NCBI GenBank assembly: GCA_016780605.1
Contig: JADHLS010000429.1
Coordinates: 1-5,530, forward strand
Reading direction: 5' to 3'
From: Reyranella sp.
GTDB taxonomy: Bacteria > Pseudomonadota > Alphaproteobacteria > Reyranellales > Reyranellaceae
DNA: 5,530 nt
The translations under genes and the position numbers were made by a program. The notes under the pieces were generated by a model. The model did not search any database. It was not told the origin of the DNA and saw nothing but the letters and a program-made list of their open reading frames with translations. The number at the start of each line of letters is the position of its first letter. Positions within the stretch are counted from its first letter, which is position 1. Below, piece by piece: positions 1 through 5,162 of this stretch.

Positions 1-458
1 CCGGACAGTTGCGAGGGATAGGCGCCGGCCCGGTCGGCGAGGCCGACGCGCTCCAGCAGCGCCATCGCCTTGGCGCGGGCCACGGCGGGCTTCTCGCGCT
101 TCACGCGCATCGGCGCCTCGATGATGTTCTGCAGCGCCGTCATGTGCGGGAAGAGGTTGAAGTGCTGGAACACCATGCCGATGCGGGCGCGCATCTTCGC
201 CACTTTGCGCTCGGGCAATTCGTAGAGCTTGCCGGCATGCTCGCGATAGCCCATCAGCTCGCCGCCGACCCAGATCCGGCCGCCGTCGATGCGCTCGAGA
301 TGGTTGATGCACGAGAGCAGCGTGCTCTTGCCCGAGCCGGACGGGCCGATGATGCACATCACCGAGCCGGCCTGGACGTCCATGTCTATGCCGCCCAGAA
401 CTTCCTTCGCGCCGAAGCTCTTGCGCAGTCCGCGAATGCGCACCATCGGTTCGGTCAT
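1..458 (-). CDS. Polar amino acid-type ABC transporter ATP-binding protein (partial, 3' end outside window)
   Basis: This is the ATPase subunit of a GlnQ/HisP-type importer, which would power uptake through the permease encoded just upstream. The 152 complete residues begin MTEPMVRIRGLRKSFG. They contain Walker A GPSGSGKST at residues 38-46 and a Q-loop at VFQHFNLFPH (Q98). The window ends at LSG, the first residues of the LSGGQ signature, so Walker B and the H-loop lie outside. The ATG at 458 is chosen because it overlaps the permease TGA in an ATGA junction and places the first strand of the nucleotide-binding domain correctly. No Shine-Dalgarno lies close upstream, so translation probably depends on coupling to the permease. 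The closest relatives act on amino acids such as glutamine, histidine or cystine. The true substrate is set by the binding protein, not by this gene. Confidence 0.95.
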   Translation of the reverse strand, partial: MTEPMVRIRGLRKSFGAKEVLGGIDMDVQAGSVMCIIGPSGSGKSTLLSCINHLERIDGGRIWVGGELMGYREHAGKLYELPERKVAKMRARIGMVFQHFNLFPHMTALQNIIEAPMRVKREKPAVARAKAMALLERVGLADRAGAYPSQLS

Positions 459-1300
459 GCGCCGCGGCCGTAGTGTCGCTCCAGAGCGTGTTGGCCGACG
501 GACAGGATCGAGACCACGACGAGGTACCAGAGCGAGGCCACGATCAGGAGTGGAATGGTCTCGTAGGTGCGGGCGTAGATCAGCTGTGCAGTATAGAGCA
601 GGTCAGCCATGGCGATGACGCTGACCAGCGAAGTGCCCTTCACCATCGAGATCACCTCGTTGCCCACGGGCGGGATGATCACCCGCATGGCCTGCGGGAA
701 GACGATGCGGATGAAGATCGTCGCCGGTCCCATGCCCAGCGCCTTGGCGGCGCGGGTCTGGCCGCGCGGCACCGACAATATGCCGGCCCGGATCACCTCG
801 GCGGTGTACGCGGCCTGTGCCAGGCCGAGGCCGGCGAGCGCCGCGGTGAGCGGCGTGATCACGCTGTTGGTCGAGGCGCTGTAGAGCACCGGTCCCCATG
901 GGATCGCGAGCGTGATGTGCGCGTAGAGGGCGCCGAAATTGTACCAGAAGATCAGCTGTACCAGCACAGGCACGCTGCGGAAGAACCAGATGTAAAGCCA
1001 GCTCAGGGTGGACAGCAGCCTGTTGTCGGACAGCCGCATGATCGCGAGCGCCGTGCCCAGGACCAAGCCGAGCAGCATGGCCGCGACCGTGAGCTGCAGC
1101 GTGCGGCCGAGCCCGGCCAGGATCTGCTCGTCTAACAGGTACTGCGCCACGACCGGCCAGCCGAAGGCGGGATTGGTGGCGACGCTCCAGGCCCCCGCCG
1201 CCGCGATCAGCACGACCAGCGCGCTCGCCGCCCAGGTCCAGGGCCGGCGGAGCGGGATCACCTGCATCGGCTGCTCCGATGCAGGCTCGCCCTGCTTCAT
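455..1300 (-). CDS. Polar amino acid-type ABC transporter permease
   Basis: This 281-residue inner-membrane protein belongs to the HisM/GlnP permease family and would form the channel of the importer. Hydrophobic segments lie near residues 22-41, 66-88, 97-125, 145-165 and 246-268. The EAA loop that docks with the ATPase is clear: AEVIRAGILSVPRGQ (167-181), then AAKALGMG, then FPQAMRVIIPP (201-211) and KGTSL (221-225). The family motif FRSVPVLVQLIFWY is at 107-120. The ATG at 1300 overlaps the stop of the binding-protein gene (ATGA at 1300-1297) and has a weak GAGAA just before it. A second methionine twelve codons in is possible. An open frame runs further upstream to 1645, but that part lies inside the binding-protein gene and has no family similarity. 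The stop codon overlaps the ATPase start. A single permease gene is present, so the channel would be a homodimer unless a partner lies outside the window. Confidence 0.96.
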   Translation of the reverse strand: MKQGEPASEQPMQVIPLRRPWTWAASALVVLIAAAGAWSVATNPAFGWPVVAQYLLDEQILAGLGRTLQLTVAAMLLGLVLGTALAIMRLSDNRLLSTLSWLYIWFFRSVPVLVQLIFWYNFGALYAHITLAIPWGPVLYSASTNSVITPLTAALAGLGLAQAAYTAEVIRAGILSVPRGQTRAAKALGMGPATIFIRIVFPQAMRVIIPPVGNEVISMVKGTSLVSVIAMADLLYTAQLIYARTYETIPLLIVASLWYLVVVSILSVGQHALERHYGRGA

Positions 1301-2187
1301 TTCTCGACGTTCGTCGGGTTGAGCGGCGCGTGCGTGATCGCGCCCTTTTCGAGGCCCCACTTGGTGACGATCTTGGTGTAGGTGCCGTTGTCGATCAGGT
1401 GCTGGATCGCCGCCTGCAGCGGCGCCGCCATCGTCGAGCCCTTGGGCAGCGCCACGCCGATATAGGACGTGTCGGTGTAGCTGCCGACGACCTTGGTCTT
1501 GCCCTTGGATTGCGCGACGAAGTAGCTGACGGCGGTCGAGCCCAGCCAGAACAGGTCGGCCCGGCGGCTCATCATCGCCTCGGCCGCTCCGTTGCCGTCG
1601 CTGAAGGCGAGCGCGTTGATCGGCTTCTTGCCGGCCGCGGCGCATTTCGGCTGGTGCTCCTCGGCGAACACCATCTCGCGCGAGCCGCGCGTGGTGGCGA
1701 CCGTCAGGCCGCAGAGATCGTCGAGCGTCTTCACCTCGATCTTGCTGTCGGCGTAGGCGGCGAACAGCTCGTTGCTGGTCAGCATGCCCACCATGTCGAT
1801 CACCTTCAGCCGCACCACGGTGACGCCCATCTGGCCGGTCGCCCCGTCGAAGCGCTTGGCCTGCAGGCCAGGGATCAGGGTGTCGAAGGTGGTGGGCCGG
1901 AGCTCCAGGCCGAGCCCGAGCGATTGCGTCGCAGCGCGCAGGATGTCGATCTCCCAGCCGGCGATCTCGCCCTTCTCGTTGCGAAAATCGTCAGGCGGCG
2001 AGCCCAGCGCCACCGCCAGCGTGAAGGATTTCCCTGCCATGTCGGACGGCACCATCTTCACCAGCGCCGGATCGGGCTGTTGGGTCAACGCGGGGTCCGC
2101 ACCGGCTTGAGGCCCGGGTTGCTGGGCGTAGGCGGGCAGCGCCAAGCACGCGAGCAGGGAAAGCAGGAGGCGGACGGAAGTCTTCAT
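1297..2187 (-). CDS. Periplasmic substrate-binding protein, ABC transporter family 3 (HisJ/GlnH type)
   Basis: This 296-residue exported protein would capture the substrate in the periplasm and deliver it to the permease. Residues 1-21 form a signal peptide (positive start, leucine core, cleavage after AYA). SLLAC at 10-14 resembles a lipobox but sits very early, so ordinary cleavage is more likely. Family landmarks are FRNEKGEIAGWEIDI (68-82), FDTLIPGLQAKRFD (101-114), TVVR (123-126) and TTRGS (165-169). R126 matches the arginine that holds the ligand carboxylate in HisJ and GlnH. Where those proteins carry an aspartate for the alpha-amino group, this one reads DLFWLGS with glycine at 216. 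C159 and C182 could form a disulfide. The ATG at 2187 overlaps the monooxygenase stop and has GGAG ten bases upstream. The frame stays open upstream to 3060, but that is a shadow of the monooxygenase gene. The substrate is unknown, and the missing aspartate argues against a plain amino acid. Confidence 0.95.
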   Translation of the reverse strand: MKTSVRLLLSLLACLALPAYAQQPGPQAGADPALTQQPDPALVKMVPSDMAGKSFTLAVALGSPPDDFRNEKGEIAGWEIDILRAATQSLGLGLELRPTTFDTLIPGLQAKRFDGATGQMGVTVVRLKVIDMVGMLTSNELFAAYADSKIEVKTLDDLCGLTVATTRGSREMVFAEEHQPKCAAAGKKPINALAFSDGNGAAEAMMSRRADLFWLGSTAVSYFVAQSKGKTKVVGSYTDTSYIGVALPKGSTMAAPLQAAIQHLIDNGTYTKIVTKWGLEKGAITHAPLNPTNVEK

Positions 2188-3572
2188 GAGCGAGGGTCTC
2201 CGATGAAAGTGCCGTTTTCGCGGGCGTGCGCGCCGCGGCTGTGGAAGGTCGGGCGGGCCAGTCCCAGGCTGCCGCGCAGGGTACCATCGCCCTCGTATTC
2301 GGTTTGCGCCAGCCCACGCCGTTGCAATTCCGGCACCAACCAGTCGAGGCACTCCATCGCCGGTCCCGGCATAAAGGGCGGGATCAGGTTCCAGCCGTCG
2401 CAGCCGCGGCTTTCGAACCAGTCCTGCATCAGATCGGCGGTTTCGGCCGGCGTGCCGACGAAGACGCAATGGCCCGAGGCACCGGCCTGGCTCTGGTAGA
2501 GCTTGCGGATGGTCATGCCGGGCTGGCGGCCGAGATCGACCAGCTTGTCGTAGGCGCTCTTGACCGAGTTGCTGCCCGGGAGCGGCGGCGGCAACGGGCC
2601 ATCGAGATCGTGCTTCGACAGATCGCCGAACACTTCCGCCAGCATCGGCAGGCCGACGCGCGGATGCACCATGTCCTGCATCCGTGCGAACTTGTCCTCC
2701 GCTTCGGCTTTGGTTCGCCCGAGCACGGGCAGGATTCCGGGCATGACGAGCATCGAGTCCGGGTCGCGGCCCGCTCTGGCGCCATGGTCCTTCACGCTCT
2801 TGTAGAAGGCCGTCGCGCTGTCCTTGGTCTTGTGCTGCGTGTAGATCAGGTCGGCGATACGCGCGCCGAGATCCTGACCGGGCCCCGAGGAGCCGGCCTG
2901 CGCGATCACCGGGTAGCCCTGGACGGGCCGCGCGACGTTGAGCGGGCCTTTGACACTCAGGATCGCGCCCTTGTGGTTCAGCGTGTGCAGCTTGGCCGGG
3001 TCGAAATAGCGGCCGCTCTGCTTGTCGCGGATGAAGGCGTCGTCCTCCCAGCTGTCCCACAGGCCGAACACGACATCGACGAACTCCTCGGCGCGGCGAT
3101 AGCGCTTGCCGTGCTCGACATGCTCGTCCAGGCCGAAATTGTACGCCTCCTGTTCACTCCACGACGTCACCACATTCCAGCCGACGCGACCCTCGGAGAC
3201 GTAGTCGAGCGAGGCGAACTTGCGGGCGACGTGATAGGGCTCGTTGTAGGTGGTCGACGCGCTGGCGACGAAGCCCAGCCGCTCGGTCACCGCGGCCAGC
3301 GCGCCGATCACGGTCAGCGGCTCGAACACGTCGATGCGGGGGTTGAACGACAGCTCGTCGTCGTCGCGCGCGGAGTGACGTACCGCGATGCCGTCGGCCC
3401 AGAACATGAAGTGAATTCGGGCGCGCTCGACAGCGCGCGCCATCTCCTTCCACAGCTTGATGTTCATGGCGGCGTTGGCATCGGCGCCGGGCATCCGCCA
3501 GCCGGCGACGTGGGCGCCGTTGGCGACGATGTTGAACCCAAGCTTCATTCGGCGAGGCGGGACATTTCTCAT
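2184..3572 (-). CDS. FMNH2-dependent monooxygenase, NtaA/SnaA/DszA (luciferase-like) family
   Basis: This 462-residue cytoplasmic TIM-barrel enzyme belongs to the two-component flavin monooxygenases, which use reduced FMN from a separate reductase to oxidise C-S, C-N or sulfone substrates. Family motifs run the full length: STTYNEPYHVARKFASLDY (106-124), GRVGWNVVTSWSEQEAYNFG (128-147), YRRAEEFVDVVFGLWDSW (158-175), GPLNVARPVQGYPVIAQAGSS (209-229) and the C-terminal PELQRRGL...EYEG..LR.SLGL.RP (414-441). The tail after residue 441 is about twenty residues longer than I would expect. The chosen ATG at 3572 has only a weak AGAG upstream. M9 (ATG at 3548), directly before KLGFN, is an alternative start. 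It is the first gene of the operon, and its stop overlaps the binding-protein start. No flavin reductase gene is visible, so FMNH2 must come from elsewhere. Known members include NtaA, DszA, DmoA and YxeK, and the gene order favours a YxeK-like role. Confidence 0.95.
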   Translation of the reverse strand: MRNVPPRRMKLGFNIVANGAHVAGWRMPGADANAAMNIKLWKEMARAVERARIHFMFWADGIAVRHSARDDDELSFNPRIDVFEPLTVIGALAAVTERLGFVASASTTYNEPYHVARKFASLDYVSEGRVGWNVVTSWSEQEAYNFGLDEHVEHGKRYRRAEEFVDVVFGLWDSWEDDAFIRDKQSGRYFDPAKLHTLNHKGAILSVKGPLNVARPVQGYPVIAQAGSSGPGQDLGARIADLIYTQHKTKDSATAFYKSVKDHGARAGRDPDSMLVMPGILPVLGRTKAEAEDKFARMQDMVHPRVGLPMLAEVFGDLSKHDLDGPLPPPLPGSNSVKSAYDKLVDLGRQPGMTIRKLYQSQAGASGHCVFVGTPAETADLMQDWFESRGCDGWNLIPPFMPGPAMECLDWLVPELQRRGLAQTEYEGDGTLRGSLGLARPTFHSRGAHARENGTFIGDPRS

Positions 3573-3616
3573 GGGTGAACTCTAACGAATGTTCGACAAG
3601 GTCGAGGCTCCTGCGG

Positions 3617-3642
3617 GCCTGGGCAGTCGACAACTGCCAGGC
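3617..3642. promoter_or_regulatory. Inverted repeat / hairpin in the presumed leader of the monooxygenase operon
   Basis: GGCAGT (3622-3627) and ACTGCC (3633-3638) form a perfect inverted repeat around the five bases CGACA. Skipping one bulged G at 3621, the stem extends outward by GCCT (3617-3620) against AGGC (3639-3642), giving ten paired bases. It lies 45-70 bases before the monooxygenase ATG. No run of T follows on either strand, so it does not look like an intrinsic terminator of the regulator gene. It could be an operator for a second regulator or an mRNA leader structure. Confidence 0.4.
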
Positions 3643-3706
3643 AGAAGGCCCGACCATAGGCGACAAGTTCTTGCATGGCCTCAACTACAGGCCGTGTGCT
3701 GCCTCG

Positions 3707-3721
3707 ATAACGAAACATTAT
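3707..3721. promoter_or_regulatory. LysR-type operator, ATAA-N7-TTAT
   Basis: The 15 bp ATAACGAAACATTAT form ATAA-N7-TTAT, which satisfies the T-N11-A rule for LysR-family binding sites. It has the same form as the high-affinity half of the OccR operator known from Agrobacterium. Flanking CCTC (3702-3705) and GAGG (3722-3725) extend the symmetry, offset by the single base G3706. It sits between a LysR gene whose N-terminus resembles OccR/NocR and the operon that gene probably controls, 135 bp upstream of the monooxygenase start. Actual binding is an inference. Confidence 0.5.
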
Positions 3722-3745
3722 GAGGAATCGCCGGACGCCGACCCG

Positions 3746-3766
3746 CCTAGGACGGCCCTAGGACGG
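3746..3766. repeat. Short tandem duplication CCTAGGACGG x2 over the lysR stop codon
   Basis: CCTAGGACGG occurs at 3746-3755 and again at 3757-3766, an 11-bp period. The regulator's TAG stop (3760-3758) lies in the second copy. The first copy therefore repeats the last coding bases and the stop just downstream of the gene. It looks like a small slippage duplication and has no obvious function. Confidence 0.6.
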
Positions 3767-4708
3767 AACGCGATCGGCGACAGGGGTCGCCCGCATCGAT
3801 TTGAACAGACGCCTCATGATGCCGGAGAACTCGCTGCACAATTTCGAGCTCTGATGGTGGCTCGGCGTGACAGCCACGACATCGAAGGTGAGACGGGGCC
3901 TGAACGGCCGAACGACAAATCGCCGACCGCGCAGAGTGGACACCGAGAAGGGATCGACGATGGAAACCCCGAGGCCGGATGCCACGAGCGCAATGGCGCT
4001 CCCGGCCAGTGTGGTTTCGAGGATTTCCTGGCGGGGAATTCGCGCGTCGTTGAACAGCCGGTCGACCTTGAGACGAAAGGTACTGCTCTTGCCGAGAGAG
4101 ATGAACGGCAGATCCCGGAGATCGTCCGGGCCGATGGATTGCTTCCGTGCGACGGGGTGATTCGGCGGCAAGACGCAGACAGCCTCGACCGGCGGCAAAG
4201 GGGTCAGATCGACGCCGGGAAACTCCCCGCTGGCGTCGGCAAAGCCGATATCGAAATGACGCCCGGCGACGAGTTCCAGGATCAAGCGCGTGTTCAGGCT
4301 TTCATGCATCACGCTGACCGCCGGCCGGTCGATGTGAAACAGCTTGATCGCCTCTGTGATGCAACTCAGCGAAAGGGCGCTGATCGACGCGACACGCAGC
4401 GAGCCCGCCTTCGCGTGCTGAAGGTCGCTGGCGATCTTCGCGATCCGATCGATTCCGACATAGAACCTGTCGACTTCGGCAAAGAGGGTCGTGCCTTCGT
4501 GCGTCGGAATAAGGCGGTTGCCGGCGCGGCGAAACAGCCGGAATTTCAGATGCGTTTCGAGATCCTTCACCAGACGGCTCACCGCCGGCTGAGTGATGCG
4601 GAGGAATTCCGCGGCATTCGTCATGCTGCCCGTCAGCATGACGGCCCGAAAGGCCTCGATTTGCCTCGTGTTCAGCTGCAAAGGATGTGTCTCTCGCGAG
4701 CGCGACAT
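3758..4708 (-). CDS. LysR-family transcriptional regulator (OccR/NocR-like)
   Basis: This 316-residue protein has the usual LysR length and layout. A winged helix-turn-helix spans about residues 12-70 (LNTRQIEAFRAVMLTGSMTN, then ITQPAVSRLVKDLE at 38-51, then NRLIPTHEG at 64-72), followed by a linker helix and a periplasmic-binding-like effector domain from about 103 to 305. The RQIEAFRAVMLTGSMTNAAE start is typical of regulators related to OccR and NocR, which sense opines and amino-acid-like compounds. The gene is co-directional with the monooxygenase operon and ends 185 bp before it, so it probably activates that operon through the ATAA-N7-TTAT site. The ATG at 4708 is the only reasonable ATG before the helix-turn-helix and has no Shine-Dalgarno. 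An in-frame TAA lies nine bases upstream and ends a short frame that does have a strong ribosome site. The gene looks less GC-biased than its neighbours. The effector is unknown. Confidence 0.93.
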   Translation of the reverse strand: MSRSRETHPLQLNTRQIEAFRAVMLTGSMTNAAEFLRITQPAVSRLVKDLETHLKFRLFRRAGNRLIPTHEGTTLFAEVDRFYVGIDRIAKIASDLQHAKAGSLRVASISALSLSCITEAIKLFHIDRPAVSVMHESLNTRLILELVAGRHFDIGFADASGEFPGVDLTPLPPVEAVCVLPPNHPVARKQSIGPDDLRDLPFISLGKSSTFRLKVDRLFNDARIPRQEILETTLAGSAIALVASGLGVSIVDPFSVSTLRGRRFVVRPFRPRLTFDVVAVTPSHHQSSKLCSEFSGIMRRLFKSMRATPVADRVPS

Positions 4709-4717
4709 CCGGCGAGC

Positions 4718-4798
4718 TTACAACAAGAGTGGCGCCCCGTTCGCGATTCGATCGACCGAACCTTCCGGGCTTACGTACTGGCCGCCAAGACGGCGCAT
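4718..4798 (-). CDS. Possible 26-residue leader peptide ahead of the LysR gene
   Basis: An ATG at 4798 is preceded by AGGAG with an ideal six-base gap. This is the best Shine-Dalgarno/start pair I found in the window. The frame reads 26 codons, beginning MRRLGGQYVS and ending in three leucines, and stops at TAA (4720-4718). It is in the same frame as the regulator, whose ATG follows nine bases later without its own ribosome site. This arrangement suits translational coupling, or a leader whose translation sets regulator output. The peptide matches no family I recognise, and a chance start cannot be excluded. An alternative is that it is the remnant of an N-terminal extension cut off by the TAA. 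Confidence 0.4.
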   Translation of the reverse strand: MRRLGGQYVSPEGSVDRIANGAPLLL

Positions 4799-4804
4799 TA
4801 ATTG

Positions 4805-4809
4805 CTCCT
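4805..4809 (-). promoter_or_regulatory. Shine-Dalgarno AGGAG of the leader peptide
   Basis: AGGAG reads on the minus strand at 4809-4805, six bases before the ATG at 4798. It is the only strong ribosome site upstream of the regulator and so decides the leader-peptide call. Confidence 0.5.
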
Positions 4810-4848
4810 AGGAATGCTATTGGCACGACCTCAGGGGCGCGCCATTAC

Positions 4849-4868
4849 CAGTGCTTGTGACGGCACTG
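4849..4868. promoter_or_regulatory. Inverted repeat CAGTGC-N8-GCACTG upstream of the regulator
   Basis: CAGTGC (4849-4854) and GCACTG (4863-4868) are perfect inverted copies separated by TTGTGACG. The repeat lies about 50 bp before the leader-peptide start and 140 bp before the regulator ATG, a plausible place for an operator. With six-base arms it could also be chance. Confidence 0.25.
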
Positions 4869-4923
4869 CTTGCATTTGCGGTTTTTGGCGTCGACTGGTA
4901 CGCAAAAATTGTTCGGTTACTTT

Positions 4924-4940
4924 GGTAATCAAAAAATACC
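4924..4940. promoter_or_regulatory. Candidate LysR box GGTA-N9-TACC
   Basis: GGTA (4924-4927) and TACC (4937-4940) are inverted copies flanking the AT-rich spacer ATCAAAAAA, and they fit T-N11-A. The box lies 216 bp before the regulator ATG and just upstream of the plus-strand -35 at 4948. It could serve autoregulation. The core differs from ATAA-N7-TTAT, so if LysR binds here the affinity would differ. Confidence 0.3.
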
Positions 4941-4947
4941 TATGTTA

Positions 4948-4976
4948 TTGACAACTGGAGAGATATCGCAGACAAT
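4948..4976 (+). promoter_or_regulatory. Sigma-70-type promoter on the plus strand (TTGACA-17-GACAAT)
   Basis: TTGACA at 4948-4953 is a perfect -35 hexamer. After 17 bases comes GACAAT (4971-4976), a four-of-six match to the -10 consensus. AT-rich sequence upstream could act as an UP element. Transcription would begin near 4983 and run into the REP pair and then antisense to the GST gene. It is the best core promoter match in the window, yet no credible gene lies downstream. Confidence 0.4.
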
Positions 4977-5021
4977 GGCGATCACGCATGAGGGATCGTT
5001 TGATTGCCGCCGCGCCACCAA

Positions 5022-5132
5022 CACCTCACCCTGAGGAGCCGCCGCAGGCCGCGTCTCGAAGGGTCGGCAACAACGAGACCGTGCCCCACCCTTCGAGACG
5101 CCGTGCTTCGCACGGCTCCTCAGGGTGAGGTG
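5022..5132. repeat. REP-like palindromic repeat, two inverted units (BIME-like)
   Basis: The outer arms CACCTCACCCTGAGGAGCCG (5022-5041) and its exact reverse complement (5113-5132) enclose a second perfect pair, GCGTCTCGAAGGG (5051-5063) and CCCTTCGAGACGC (5089-5101). Each unit is therefore an outer arm, a variable linker (9 bases on the left, 11 on the right) and an inner arm. The right linker forms its own hairpin, CCGTGC-TTC-GCACGG (5101-5115), and CCTCA-CCC-TGAGG inside the outer arm is also self-complementary. Repeats built from these CCTCACCCTGAGGAGCC and TCTCGAAGGGTG blocks are, from memory, widespread between genes in alphaproteobacteria. The element begins 31 bp after the GST stop and could end that transcript or protect its 3' end. 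No T-run follows. Confidence 0.85.
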
Positions 5133-5162
5133 GTGTGTGGCGCCAGGCTGCCGCCGGATGCC

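Larger units (their letters stand above)
3573..3757 (-). promoter_or_regulatory. Intergenic control region between the regulator gene and the monooxygenase operon
   Basis: This 185-bp gap must contain the main promoter of the minus-strand operon. It holds an ATAA-N7-TTAT operator and a GC-rich hairpin, both listed separately. A weak promoter-like pair on the minus strand is TTGAGG (3684-3679) and TATGGT (3658-3653), with a 20-base spacer that is longer than ideal. It would start transcription near 3645 and place the operator centre about 69 bases upstream, where LysR regulators usually bind. Poor core promoters are common at activator-dependent LysR targets. No RNA gene or credible small reading frame is visible here. 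Confidence 0.45.
4899..4976. other. AT-rich non-coding island between the regulator and GST genes
   Basis: This stretch is clearly richer in A and T than the surrounding GC-rich sequence, with runs such as AAAAATTGTT and AATCAAAAAATACC. No reading frame uses it. It contains a plus-strand promoter and a LysR-type box, listed separately. It most likely holds the promoter zone for the regulator on the minus strand, although I could not find a convincing minus-strand -35/-10 pair. The plus-strand promoter has no recognisable gene to serve. Confidence 0.6.

Noticed and set aside
2146..2187. Binding protein as a lipoprotein (SLLAC at residues 10-14)
   Set aside because: The cysteine is one residue earlier than the usual lipoprotein rule allows, and AYA at 19-21 is a good ordinary cleavage site.
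1279..2499. Plus-strand open frame (406 codons) opposite the binding protein
   Set aside because: It is antisense to a clear family-3 binding protein and has no recognisable domain.
2188..3060. Upstream extension of the binding-protein frame to 587 codons
   Set aside because: The extension lies inside the monooxygenase gene. The signal peptide begins exactly at the ATG at 2187, which also forms an ATGA overlap with a GGAG upstream.
2226..3578. Long plus-strand open frame (450 codons) opposite the monooxygenase
   Set aside because: It is antisense to a gene with motifs along its whole length, and its translation is low-complexity, rich in Arg, Ala, Gly and His, as expected of a high-GC shadow frame.
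3617..3642. Hairpin as an intrinsic terminator of the LysR gene
   Set aside because: No U-tract follows on the minus strand, and the hairpin lies over 100 bp past the stop codon, close to the next gene.
3575..4801. Plus-strand open frame (408 codons) opposite the LysR gene
   Set aside because: The minus strand carries a full-length LysR protein with an intact helix-turn-helix, while the plus-strand translation has no family features.
4988..5128. 46-codon plus-strand frame downstream of the orphan promoter
   Set aside because: Most of it is translated REP repeat, it has no clear ribosome site, and it shows no protein-like composition.
5022..5132. REP pair as an insertion-sequence end or CRISPR repeat
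   Set aside because: There is no transposase, no target-site duplication and no regular spacer array. The structure is two inverted palindromic units.
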